A stretch of DNA of 64,000 nt from assembly GCA_021405325.1 (NCBI GenBank), contig QWII01000051.1:1-64000 (forward strand), written 5' to 3'. The notes beneath the pieces were generated by a model, which was given only the letters and a program-made list of their open reading frames with translations, was not told the DNA's origin and did not search any database. Numbering within the stretch: the stretch's first letter is position 1; every line of letters starts with the position of its first letter. Shown here in pieces: positions 35,454-42,495 of this stretch. Source of the DNA: Caldilinea sp. CFX5. GTDB lineage: Bacteria; Chloroflexota; Anaerolineae; Caldilineales; Caldilineaceae. The position numbers and the translations under genes are program-made.

Positions 35454-35840
35454 TCAAATGAGACCAGGATAGGAATAGTGGCCGTTGCGCTTGCCTTGGA
35501 CAAAGGCGGTTAAGCGGCCAATGGTTTCAAAGTTTTCGGGTAAGAAATCGTCATCAGCAATCAGGACTTGGAATTCCTCTTCCACAAAGCCCACCAGATC
35601 CATAATGCCGAGCGAATCGATGATCCCACTCTGGAAGAGCGACTGATCATCGGCCAGCGCCTTGTTGTGCGCCAAGGGAAAATTGGTTGCGATAAAGCGG
35701 CGTAGACGATCGTTAACACCGTCGTTAACACCGTCGTTAACACCGTCGTTAACACCGTCGTTAACACCGTCGTTGACACCGTCGTTGACACCGTCTGGAT
35801 CTGCCACGTGGGTCAGCGCTGTAGGATTGGCTGTGGTCAC
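35454..35840 (-). CDS. Acyl carrier protein with N-terminal GVND repeat
   Basis: 128 aa. The C-terminal 85 residues are a carrier domain with the phosphopantetheine serine in GIIDSLGIMDLVGFVEEEF (Ser76), followed by DDDFLPENFETIGRLTAFV. The N-terminus is unusual: residues 17-44 are seven perfect GVND tetrapeptides encoded by a 12-bp tandem repeat. Normal carrier proteins are about 80-90 aa and lack this. The start is GTG with GAGGGG upstream. It sits 19 bp before the ligase gene and is the likely acceptor of its product. The repeat may be an unfolded, length-variable linker. Confidence 0.85.
   Translation of the reverse strand: MTTANPTALTHVADPDGVNDGVNDGVNDGVNDGVNDGVNDGVNDRLRRFIATNFPLAHNKALADDQSLFQSGIIDSLGIMDLVGFVEEEFQVLIADDDFLPENFETIGRLTAFVQGKRNGHYSYPGLI
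35709..35792. repeat. Seven-copy 12-bp minisatellite inside the ACP gene
   Basis: Seven consecutive units of GTCGTTAACACC (plus strand), the last two reading GTTGAC instead of GTTAAC, the first starting AT. The unit is a multiple of three and therefore keeps the GVND reading frame. The near identity of units implies recent expansion by slippage. Confidence 0.95.
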
Positions 35841-35873
35841 CTGGATTACCCCTCATCGTTCCTATAAGAATTG

Positions 35874-35949
35874 GTAACGAATAAGCCCGCTCCTCGCCCC
35901 GTGACTGGCAGGTTGACGTCAGTCACGGGGCGAGGAGTTTAGTCGTTAC
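35874..35949. repeat. Palindromic element with GTAACGA ends
   Basis: GTAACGA... (35874) is answered by ...TCGTTAC (to 35949). Inside, CTCCTCGCCCCGTGACT (35890-35906) pairs perfectly with AGTCACGGGGCGAGGAG (35921-35937). Its termini and CTCCTCGCC / GTCACGG wording link it to the elements at 9084-9162 and 45844-45900. It lies between the ACP and the ABC-permease genes. Confidence 0.75.
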
Positions 35950-35975
35950 AAGAATTGTATATAATTGCTTGACCG

Positions 35976-36004
35976 CTCATCGCCGGTCCATGACCGGCGA
36001 TGAG
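35976..36004. repeat. Short perfect hairpin
   Basis: CTCATCGCCGGTC (35976-35988) pairs with GACCGGCGATGAG (35992-36004) around a CAT loop, 15 bp after the permease stop codon. A GC-rich stem without a T-run; possibly an mRNA 3' stabiliser, or a further small palindromic element of the GNCNNGACC type. Confidence 0.65.
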
Positions 36005-36018
36005 TAACGGCGTTTGCC

Positions 36019-36828
36019 TTACACAACATCGGCAAATTCAAACTCGACCCGCTTGAAATACCAATAGCCGCCACCCAATAGCAGCAGCGCAACCACGCCG
36101 GCGAACAGGAGATAGGGGCTGGGCATTACGCCATAGAGTAAAATCGCCCGGTAAGCTTCCAAGATACTGGCCATCGGATTGAGCAGATAGAACGGACGTA
36201 AGTAAGGCGGCACCATCTCCACCGAATAGATGATGGGCGACGCATAGAACCAAAGCTGGAGGCCAAGGGTGAGCAGGGAGCGGACATCGCGATAAAACAC
36301 ATTTGCAGCGGCCAGCATAAAGCCGAGGCCGAGCATCAAGGCTAATTGAATGAGGATAATCAACGGCAGGAAGAGCCACAACACGGGCGATACTGTCACC
36401 TGAAAGACAAAGAGGAGGACAACCAACAGCACACTGGCCACAAGAAAATCTAAGAAGCGCGCCAGCAAACTGGCCAGCGGTAGAATTTCCCGTGGGAAGT
36501 AGATTTTGGTAATTAAGTGCATATTGTTCACTAGGGAATCCGCCATATCGCTAAGCCCATTTGCCAGGAGCAGCCAAGGCGCCAAGGCGGCATAGGAGAA
36601 AACCGGATAAGGCACGGCGCCAGTATCAACCGGTACAAACAGGGTAAAAATAGTCGAAAAGACCGCAACCGTGGCGAGTGGTTGGGCGATAATCCATAAG
36701 CCGCCTAAGAGTGATTGTTGATAGCGTGATTGGATCCCGCGCCTCGTCCAGGCCCATAGCAAATCCTTTGCCTGTACTAACTGGGCAACCCCGGCCACAA
36801 TCACGGTATCATTCGCTTGTTGCATCAT
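36019..36828 (-). CDS. ABC-2 type polysaccharide exporter permease (Wzm-like)
   Basis: 269 aa with six hydrophobic segments. The N-terminal cytoplasmic helix LLWAWTRRGIQSRYQQSLLGGLWIIAQPL is typical of Wzm/TagG permeases, as are DMADSLVNNMHLITKIYFPREILPLASL and the C-terminal YLLNPMASILEAYRAILLYG. It forms the membrane channel that pushes lipid-linked glycan across the inner membrane, driven by the ATPase encoded 3 bp upstream. No Wzx flippase is visible, so export is most likely ABC-dependent. Confidence 0.9.
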   Translation of the reverse strand: MMQQANDTVIVAGVAQLVQAKDLLWAWTRRGIQSRYQQSLLGGLWIIAQPLATVAVFSTIFTLFVPVDTGAVPYPVFSYAALAPWLLLANGLSDMADSLVNNMHLITKIYFPREILPLASLLARFLDFLVASVLLVVLLFVFQVTVSPVLWLFLPLIILIQLALMLGLGFMLAAANVFYRDVRSLLTLGLQLWFYASPIIYSVEMVPPYLRPFYLLNPMASILEAYRAILLYGVMPSPYLLFAGVVALLLLGGGYWYFKRVEFEFADVV

Positions 36829-36831
36829 TGT

Positions 36832-38145
36832 TTACCCACTGGATGAAGATCGTTGTGAAACTTGCGACATTGCCAACGGTTGCTCACGATGTGCATGATA
36901 GCCATTCCCCGTTGGGCGATAGCCACGCTCAAGCCATTCTACCTGCGGCTCAAAAATACCAGTGTCTTCCTCATCACTGAGCGCCAACCCCGACACATAG
37001 AACCAGGACGAACGCGCCGCGGCCAATACGACATTATCGGTGGCATTGGTAATCCGGGCGTCAACAAAATAGGTGCCGCCGGTCAATTGAATCGGCGTGA
37101 TGACTGCCGAAAAAGCGCCTTCGCCTTGCTGAAGGTGGAGATGCACGTTGGCCAGCATGGTACGCATCATACAGCAGGTTAAGCCATCGGTGCGGATAAT
37201 CCGGACGACAGCGTTGGCAACGGCGCTGGCTTGCGCAGCCTGATAATGCACGCGAATTTTGATTGGTGCATCACTCGGCATTTCCTGGCACGGCCTGCCT
37301 GCTTTGTCGAGCAGCTCGATTTTGGTGATCTGTACATCCGATGCAAGTGCGGCGGCTGCCGGTGAACTTGCCATTTTTTTTGCCCGTTCCTCGTGAATAT
37401 CTCGCTCATAGGCATCAATCACCACAGATGTTGCACCGCGCTCTTTAATCTGCCCCTGCTCAATATAGAGTGCAGAAGCGCAAACTGACTGAACCATGTA
37501 CAAATTGTGGGAGACAAAAATAAGACTTGTCCCTTTGTCGAGCAAGGCTTGAATCCGTTGCAAACATTTTTGGGCAAAGGCGGCGTCACCGACGGCGAGG
37601 ACTTCATCAACCAACAGAATATCCGGTTCAATGCAAGAAGCAATGGCAAAGCCTAAGCGAACCAACATGCCTGACGAATAACGTTTCACCGGTGTGTCAA
37701 TAAAGCGTGCGATCTCGGAGAACTCTACGATTTCATCCAGACGGCGCTGGATTTCCCGATAACGCAAACCCAAGATCGTGCCGTTCATATAGATGTTTTC
37801 ACGACCGGTCAGATCAGGGTGAAAACCGGAGCCCAATTCAATCAGTGCGGAAAGACGGCCATTCACCATGATTTGACCACTAGTTGGACGCGTAATATTC
37901 GCTAATAATTTAAGTAAGGTCGATTTGCCGGCCCCGTTGCGACCAATCAGGGCTAATGATTCACCCTGCGCCAAGGTAAAGCAGATATTGCGCAAAGCCC
38001 ATAAAACTTGCTTATCAAGCGGCTCCTCTGCATATGTTCCCATCATCTTGCGTAGGGAACCCGACATGGTCTTCAGTATGCTGGTTCGGCTCACGCCTAA
38101 ACGGTACTGCTTCGACACCTGGTCAAACTGGACAACCGTAGCCAT
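36832..38145 (-). CDS. ABC exporter ATPase with C-terminal glycan-recognition domain (Wzt-like)
   Basis: 437 aa. The start at 38145 has AGGAG 6 nt upstream; a 17-codon extension is dropped. The nucleotide-binding domain (about 1-250) has Walker [17 protein letters not shown], signature YSSGMLVRLGFAIA and Walker B PDILLVDEVLAVGD. Residues about 270-437 form a separate beta-rich domain with LTGGTYFVDARITNATDNVV, like the Wzt C-terminal domain that recognises the non-reducing end of the finished chain. This implies chain-end modification (methyl or similar) as the export signal; two methyltransferases are encoded in the locus. Confidence 0.9.
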   Translation of the reverse strand: MATVVQFDQVSKQYRLGVSRTSILKTMSGSLRKMMGTYAEEPLDKQVLWALRNICFTLAQGESLALIGRNGAGKSTLLKLLANITRPTSGQIMVNGRLSALIELGSGFHPDLTGRENIYMNGTILGLRYREIQRRLDEIVEFSEIARFIDTPVKRYSSGMLVRLGFAIASCIEPDILLVDEVLAVGDAAFAQKCLQRIQALLDKGTSLIFVSHNLYMVQSVCASALYIEQGQIKERGATSVVIDAYERDIHEERAKKMASSPAAAALASDVQITKIELLDKAGRPCQEMPSDAPIKIRVHYQAAQASAVANAVVRIIRTDGLTCCMMRTMLANVHLHLQQGEGAFSAVITPIQLTGGTYFVDARITNATDNVVLAAARSSWFYVSGLALSDEEDTGIFEPQVEWLERGYRPTGNGYHAHREQPLAMSQVSQRSSSSG

Positions 38146-38192
38146 CAATCTCCTCTCCCACCCCTTAAAAATTAGGCTAGATAACAACCCAC

Positions 38193-39707
38193 TCACAGAC
38201 GACGGTAGGCGGCAAACCGGTAGACAATCACGAGCGAAACCAACACGACAACCGGCGCAAGGCTGACGAGTAGTGTTGCTGCCGGGCCACTGATCACGTT
38301 GCGCGGCTCCTTGCTTACTGTGCTTAAAACGCTGCTTTGGGTCGGTGTTGGTGCAGCTACCGTTGGGATAAGGATTGACACGGGCGTCGCAACGGGCGGC
38401 GCTGGTTGCGTCGGTAGCGGCGCCAAGGAAAGTTCAGGTGTATCCAGGACTTTGTAGGAGTACCAGACCCCGTTGGGTTTGCAACAGAAATCTGTACGCC
38501 AGGTAACAAGCAGGACATTCCCCTGACTGTTTACGGCGCGCGCATTAATTGGATCAAAGGAGCTATCTCCTTTTGTATCTACGACCCGTGGCCCGGAAAC
38601 AACCGCTTCGGGGCCGGACCAATTACCACCGCGCCATACACTATGCCACATGCCATGAATGTCAGGGGCGTCAGTGATGCGCTGCCCGAAAAGCAAATGC
38701 AACTGATCCTGACTGTCCACAACAAAAGAGCCGGCGTCGTTCATGCCGACGTGAATAAAGGGTGTAAGGGGTTGTGACCAACTTTGACCGCCATCCTCTG
38801 AGCGTTGGATGACCAGATGCCCATCCATGGTAGCGTTATAATACACGGCAAACAGCGTGCCGCCCTGTTCGATAATCGTCGGGGTTTTTGTCCCAAGCCC
38901 GCCGTCCACACTGACCAGCATGACAGGTTCGCTCCACTGACTCTCGCCGACCTTTAGCCTGGCATAATAGACGCCACGTCCGTAACCAAAATTGTCGTCC
39001 ATATTCCAAACCATGTGCAGCCAACCGGATTGGCCTAGCTGCATCTGCAAGCTAGTGGGCAGCACATCCTCTTCGTAGACAAAAAAGAGGGCGACTGGCT
39101 CTGACCAGGTATCACCACCATTCGTCGAAAAGATTGAAAAAAGACCGGCGTTATTGCTGACGCCCCCATAAACAACGACTAGGCGTCCCTGATCATCGCC
39201 GGCGATAGCGCCCGTCTCCGGCACAAGCGCATCTTTACCAATCGCAACGGGAGGGAGCCAGACATTGGCGTTGTTCATGTTGGTCGCCGGCGCTTTCGTG
39301 TAATAGAGATTCGCTTCCGTCTCGTCACCGCCAAAGAAAATCAGATGCATCATGCCGGTTTGATCTAAGAAGGCCCCCAATAGCCGGGCTTCATGTTTTA
39401 TCGGTGATAATATGATATCGATAGGTGAAGTCCAGCCATTGGCCAAAGTCCATTGGTTATAAACGATGGCGATCTCTTTTCCTTCATCACTAACCTGTTG
39501 CGAGGTAAACGCGTGGACAGTCCGGTTTTGGTCAGCGACCAGATAGGGTGGACTTGCATCATCCGCATAGCCGGGAATGCGTGTTTGCGGACTCCAGGCC
39601 GTAGGCCCTTGGGCCAGCAGGCGCAAGCTGCTCAAACTATAGGTAATACTCAACATCATGAGGATGCTGCCGACATAGAGCAGCGTTTGTTTTACCATAA
39701 CGCGCAT
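38193..39707 (-). CDS. Membrane-anchored Asp-box (sialidase-fold) protein
   Basis: 504 aa. An N-terminal hydrophobic signal (about residues 5-30), a beta-propeller-like region with Asp-box motifs (STNGGDTWSEP, RSEDGGQSWSQP), a Pro/Thr-rich linker near residue 430, and a C-terminal membrane segment followed by a short basic tail (YRFAAYRRL). The repeated 'W' beta motifs suggest a six-bladed sialidase/BNR fold, but the sialidase Arg triad and the FRIP motif were not evident, so it may bind rather than cleave. It is anchored outside the cell and placed between the antiterminator and the exporter; a role in holding or trimming the polysaccharide is inferred. Confidence 0.7.
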   Translation of the reverse strand: MRVMVKQTLLYVGSILMMLSITYSLSSLRLLAQGPTAWSPQTRIPGYADDASPPYLVADQNRTVHAFTSQQVSDEGKEIAIVYNQWTLANGWTSPIDIILSPIKHEARLLGAFLDQTGMMHLIFFGGDETEANLYYTKAPATNMNNANVWLPPVAIGKDALVPETGAIAGDDQGRLVVVYGGVSNNAGLFSIFSTNGGDTWSEPVALFFVYEEDVLPTSLQMQLGQSGWLHMVWNMDDNFGYGRGVYYARLKVGESQWSEPVMLVSVDGGLGTKTPTIIEQGGTLFAVYYNATMDGHLVIQRSEDGGQSWSQPLTPFIHVGMNDAGSFVVDSQDQLHLLFGQRITDAPDIHGMWHSVWRGGNWSGPEAVVSGPRVVDTKGDSSFDPINARAVNSQGNVLLVTWRTDFCCKPNGVWYSYKVLDTPELSLAPLPTQPAPPVATPVSILIPTVAAPTPTQSSVLSTVSKEPRNVISGPAATLLVSLAPVVVLVSLVIVYRFAAYRRL

Positions 39708-39838
39708 AAAACCATATTTGATTCCTCGCCTATCTCCAATGGGCTTGCCGGCGGAAGTAAAGTCGTTCAAGTGGATTGGCGCCAAACGATTCCTCGCCAT
39801 GTCACGCTTGCAAGCGATGCTCGGTTGGCGATCTCCGG

Positions 39839-39850
39839 GCACGCTCCGCC
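39839..39850 (-). promoter_or_regulatory. Possible ops-like antiterminator recruitment site
   Basis: On the minus strand the leader between the NusG-like gene and the Asp-box gene reads GGCGGAGCGTGC. The enterobacterial ops element that recruits RfaH reads GGCGGTAGCGTGC, one base longer. Position (transcribed leader of the polysaccharide block, just after an RfaH-like gene) fits. Chance occurrence is quite possible and the recognition sequence of this NusG paralogue is unknown. Confidence 0.25.
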
Positions 39851-39924
39851 CTTACTGCGCGTCTTTGGCTTGCGCAAAGGAGAGAAGCAAAATGATCGGT
39901 TGTACAATCTATCAACAGCTATTT

Positions 39925-40039
39925 CAGGACTTACGCAAGACGAATTACTGCCGGAGCGCCGCCATCCCTGGCGGCAAGCAGGGCCGCCAGGGATGGCGGC
40001 GCTAACCCTCTGGGTGCCCGGCGTCTTGCGTAAGTCCTG
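39925..40039. mobile_element. 115-bp element with 18-bp perfect terminal inverted repeats
   Basis: CAGGACTTACGCAAGACG (39925-39942) is exactly inverted at 40022-40039. An inner palindrome built on GCCGCCATCCCTGGCGGC fills the middle. TATTT flanks both ends (39920-39924 and 40040-40044), a possible 5-bp target duplication. GGACTTACGCA-type ends occur on bacterial insertion sequences, so a non-autonomous derivative is likely. It lies in the 347-bp leader between the NusG-like and Asp-box genes and would fold in the transcript. Confidence 0.75.
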
Positions 40040-40053
40040 TATTTTACGGAACG

Positions 40054-40554
40054 CTATACCGCTTGAATGTCGTAACTGCTGATCTCAGCGCGGGTCCAGG
40101 AACCCAGGATTTCCAGCAAGATTTGCACGCGTTCGGCGCCCTTTAACCCTTGTTGAAAGATCGCCTCCAGGCCGGTCAATGGCCCGTTGATGATCTTGAC
40201 CCGTTGGCCGGGTTTGAAAAGCCACTCCCCCCGGCGAAGAACCTTCTTTTCATAGGGCTGCAACTGTTGGCGCAGACCATCAATCACACTTTCCGGGACA
40301 ATGGCCTGCTTGCCGTCAAAATGAACAATGGTGCGTATGCCGACCATCCACTGCAAATTCCCGAGCCAAGGGTCCATCATATCCACCTGGGCAAACAGAT
40401 AGTGTGGGAAAAATGGCTCCAGGCGGATGCCCCGGCTGTAGCCCCGGTCAAATTGCAAGGTGGGGAAGTAGACTTCCACCCCCCGATCTGCCAACTGCCG
40501 GTTGACCAGCGGCTCTTTATGGGGCTTGGTGTAAATTAAGTACCAGCGCTTCAC
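40054..40554 (-). CDS. NusG/RfaH-like transcription antitermination factor
   Basis: 166 aa. The NGN domain is evident from RWYLIYTKPHKEPLVNRQLA, VEVYFPTLQ, EPFFPHYLFAQVDM and GIRTIVHFDGKQAIVP; a KOW motif follows in FKPGQRVKIINGPLTGLEAIF. The start is a GTG with AAAGGAG 5 nt upstream; the 24-codon extension is discarded because it reads through a palindrome. Specialised NusG paralogues (RfaH, UpxY, LoaP) ride with RNA polymerase to prevent termination in long polysaccharide operons. Placed near the promoter-proximal end of a 45-kb block, it probably promotes read-through of that block. Confidence 0.9.
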   Translation of the reverse strand: MKRWYLIYTKPHKEPLVNRQLADRGVEVYFPTLQFDRGYSRGIRLEPFFPHYLFAQVDMMDPWLGNLQWMVGIRTIVHFDGKQAIVPESVIDGLRQQLQPYEKKVLRRGEWLFKPGQRVKIINGPLTGLEAIFQQGLKGAERVQILLEILGSWTRAEISSYDIQAV

Positions 40555-40581
40555 GATGACTCCTTTCCCTGGTTTGTCACA

Positions 40582-40644
40582 CCCGCGCCAAGCCGGTCCG
40601 TGACCGGCGTTCCCGTCGCCGGTCACGGACCGGCTTGGTGCGGG
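40582..40644. repeat. 28-bp-stem palindrome overlapping an ORF end
   Basis: CCCGCGCCAAGCCGGTCCGTGACCGGCG (40582-40609, given by arm only) pairs with 40617-40644 with a single G/A mismatch, leaving a 7-nt loop. The core GTCCGTGAC/GTCACGGAC is shared with the elements near 9112 and 45865. The right arm encodes the last codons and stop of the O-antigen-ligase gene, so the palindrome has been captured as coding sequence. Confidence 0.8.
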
Positions 40645-42281
40645 CGTTCCCGTTGGTCAAACGCCTGGCGGAGCCATTGCCCCGCTTGTTGGTCATTCAG
40701 GTATTCATACCACCACAAGCGGTCTTTGACCTGGGCGTACTGTAGATCCACCGACCGCCAGAGCGTTGCCGCCTGCTCGACATTGCCGGTGACAGCATAA
40801 GCTTCCCCCAGCAACCGTCGGATCGAATCACGCGCCGGCGCCGCTTCATACGCTTGGGTGAGTTGGGCCAGCGCACCGTGATAATTGCCGCGCGAGAGTT
40901 CAAGCTGCCCCAACCGTTCATGTACCGTGGCGCTAGCCGGATTGAGCGCCAGAACCGCCTGATAGTAAGCCGCTGCTGTGGTCAGATCAACGGCTCCTTG
41001 CCGCCGCAACTCATCCTGGATCGGCCAGGCGGGCCAATGGTATCGGCTCAATTCAGCCCTGGTTTGGGCCAGGACGCCCAGATTGGTATAGCCGCGCTCC
41101 TTCAGATCCGGTCTGCTACAAAGCAACAGGAGGGCCAGCACAGGGAGTAGACCGGCCACAGCGCTTCTGCCGACAACCAGCGGTGCGCCAGGGTGAGGCA
41201 CGACCGCCATTGGCTCCTGCTGCTGTTGATTGAGCCGCGCCCAGTAGAGCGTCAGCACAAAGCCCAGTGGTAGAAAGAGTACGGCAACGGTGGCGGTGGC
41301 ATATAATTCGGCATCGAGCAGACCATAGCTCAGAACGGCAAGTTGCGCCGCCAGCGCTGCCAACCAAAACCAGCGCTCATGGCTCCGGCTCTTTGGGTAG
41401 CTCGTAATGCTAAGCGCCAACAACAGCCCATGCATGAGCAAAAAAGCGAGCAGACCAGGTCGCCCCTGTTCGAGCGCAATCTGCAAGTACAAGTTATGGG
41501 CGTGATACCAATAGGGATCGTGCACCGACAACACATAGGTTGAATAGATCATCGGCGTCATCCCTAGCCCGCTTCCTGTAAAGTAATAGTCATGACTAAG
41601 GGCAAGACTCTCACGCCAGAGCGCCAGCCGTTCGAGCAACTCCCTGCCCACGGCTGTACGATTGAACAGCACATCCCAATCCGGTCGCAACAACAGCAAC
41701 AGATAAACGCTGATGGCGCTGATCACGCCGAGCGCAAGGAGGCTGTCACTCAGCCGATAAAGGGCGGCATAGGCGCCGGTGGACGGCTGGTTGCGCCCAT
41801 AAAGATAGCCGGCGCCCACCAACCCTACCGTTAATCCAAACAAGGCCGTGCGTTCAAAGGTCGCCAGCAAAAGCAGGAGCGCCATGAGCAACGCAACGAC
41901 GCCCGCCCAAACCAACAACGGTTGTCGGCATTGCCACTGCCACCAGACGCCGACCGCAGCCAACGGCAGCAAAACCATCAAGCCGCTGGCAACGGCGCCG
42001 CTGTTCTCATTGAAGCGCAGTCCGTAGGCCACACTGAGCGCCGCCACCCAACACGCACAGCCCAATCCGGCCAAACCGAGGATCGTCTTCGCATGGTAAC
42101 GGCCAAGCCAAGCAAGCCCCATCATCAACCCTAAACCGATCTGAAGGGGCGCAAAGCGCAGTAACGCCGCCTCCCGATTATAGGCTGCCCACAGACCAAT
42201 CAGCAGCGTCAGGTTAAACAAGAGCGCCGATGTCGTCACCAGGACCGTCATGGGCGTGAGCAGTTGTAAAGAACGTTTCAT
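40623..42281 (-). CDS. O-antigen ligase-like membrane protein with C-terminal TPR
   Basis: 552 aa from the ATG at 42281 (the frame extends to a TTG at 42305). About 11 membrane segments, with the Wzy_C loop FTGSGLGMTPMIYSTYVLSV, HDPYWYHAHNLYLQIALEQG, RPGLLAFLLMHG. After residue 400 comes a soluble tail with tetratricopeptide repeats (AAAYYQAVLALNPASATVHERLGQLELSRGNYHGALAQLTQAYEAAP, about 430-480). The TPR tail may contact partner proteins. It probably polymerises or ligates lipid-linked repeat units. The extreme C-terminus is encoded by a palindromic repeat arm. Confidence 0.85.
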   Translation of the reverse strand: MKRSLQLLTPMTVLVTTSALLFNLTLLIGLWAAYNREAALLRFAPLQIGLGLMMGLAWLGRYHAKTILGLAGLGCACWVAALSVAYGLRFNENSGAVASGLMVLLPLAAVGVWWQWQCRQPLLVWAGVVALLMALLLLLATFERTALFGLTVGLVGAGYLYGRNQPSTGAYAALYRLSDSLLALGVISAISVYLLLLLRPDWDVLFNRTAVGRELLERLALWRESLALSHDYYFTGSGLGMTPMIYSTYVLSVHDPYWYHAHNLYLQIALEQGRPGLLAFLLMHGLLLALSITSYPKSRSHERWFWLAALAAQLAVLSYGLLDAELYATATVAVLFLPLGFVLTLYWARLNQQQQEPMAVVPHPGAPLVVGRSAVAGLLPVLALLLLCSRPDLKERGYTNLGVLAQTRAELSRYHWPAWPIQDELRRQGAVDLTTAAAYYQAVLALNPASATVHERLGQLELSRGNYHGALAQLTQAYEAAPARDSIRRLLGEAYAVTGNVEQAATLWRSVDLQYAQVKDRLWWYEYLNDQQAGQWLRQAFDQRERPHQAGP

Positions 42282-42360
42282 GTTTGTTCGACCCGCCGCT
42301 GACAACCGAAGACACGCACCACGCCATCATCGCGTCTGATGAAGGTTAGAAAAATAAATC

Positions 42361-42468
42361 GTAACTACTCACCCCTCCCTAACCCTCCCCTGAGAAGGGA
42401 GGGAACTGTGGTACGCTCGACTGTTCCTCCCCTTCTCAGGGGAGGGTTAGGAGGGGGTGAGTAGTTAC
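42361..42468. repeat. 108-bp inverted-repeat element with GTAACTACTCACC ends
   Basis: The left arm GTAACTACTCACCCCTCCCT... (to about 42406) is repeated inverted as ...GGGGGTGAGTAGTTAC ending at 42468, with one or two mismatches in about 46 bp. A 16-bp loop, TGTGGTACGCTCGACT, separates the arms. CCCTCCCC/TGAGAAGGG forms the middle. A degenerate relative is at 59580-59649. It separates the radical-SAM gene from the O-antigen-ligase gene. Confidence 0.85.
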
Positions 42469-42495
42469 AATAAATCGATATTGCAATAGGGACCC

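Noticed and set aside
35662..35877. LTPS-repeat open frame on the plus strand
   Set aside because: Antisense reading of the ACP minisatellite; the minus frame contains a complete carrier domain.
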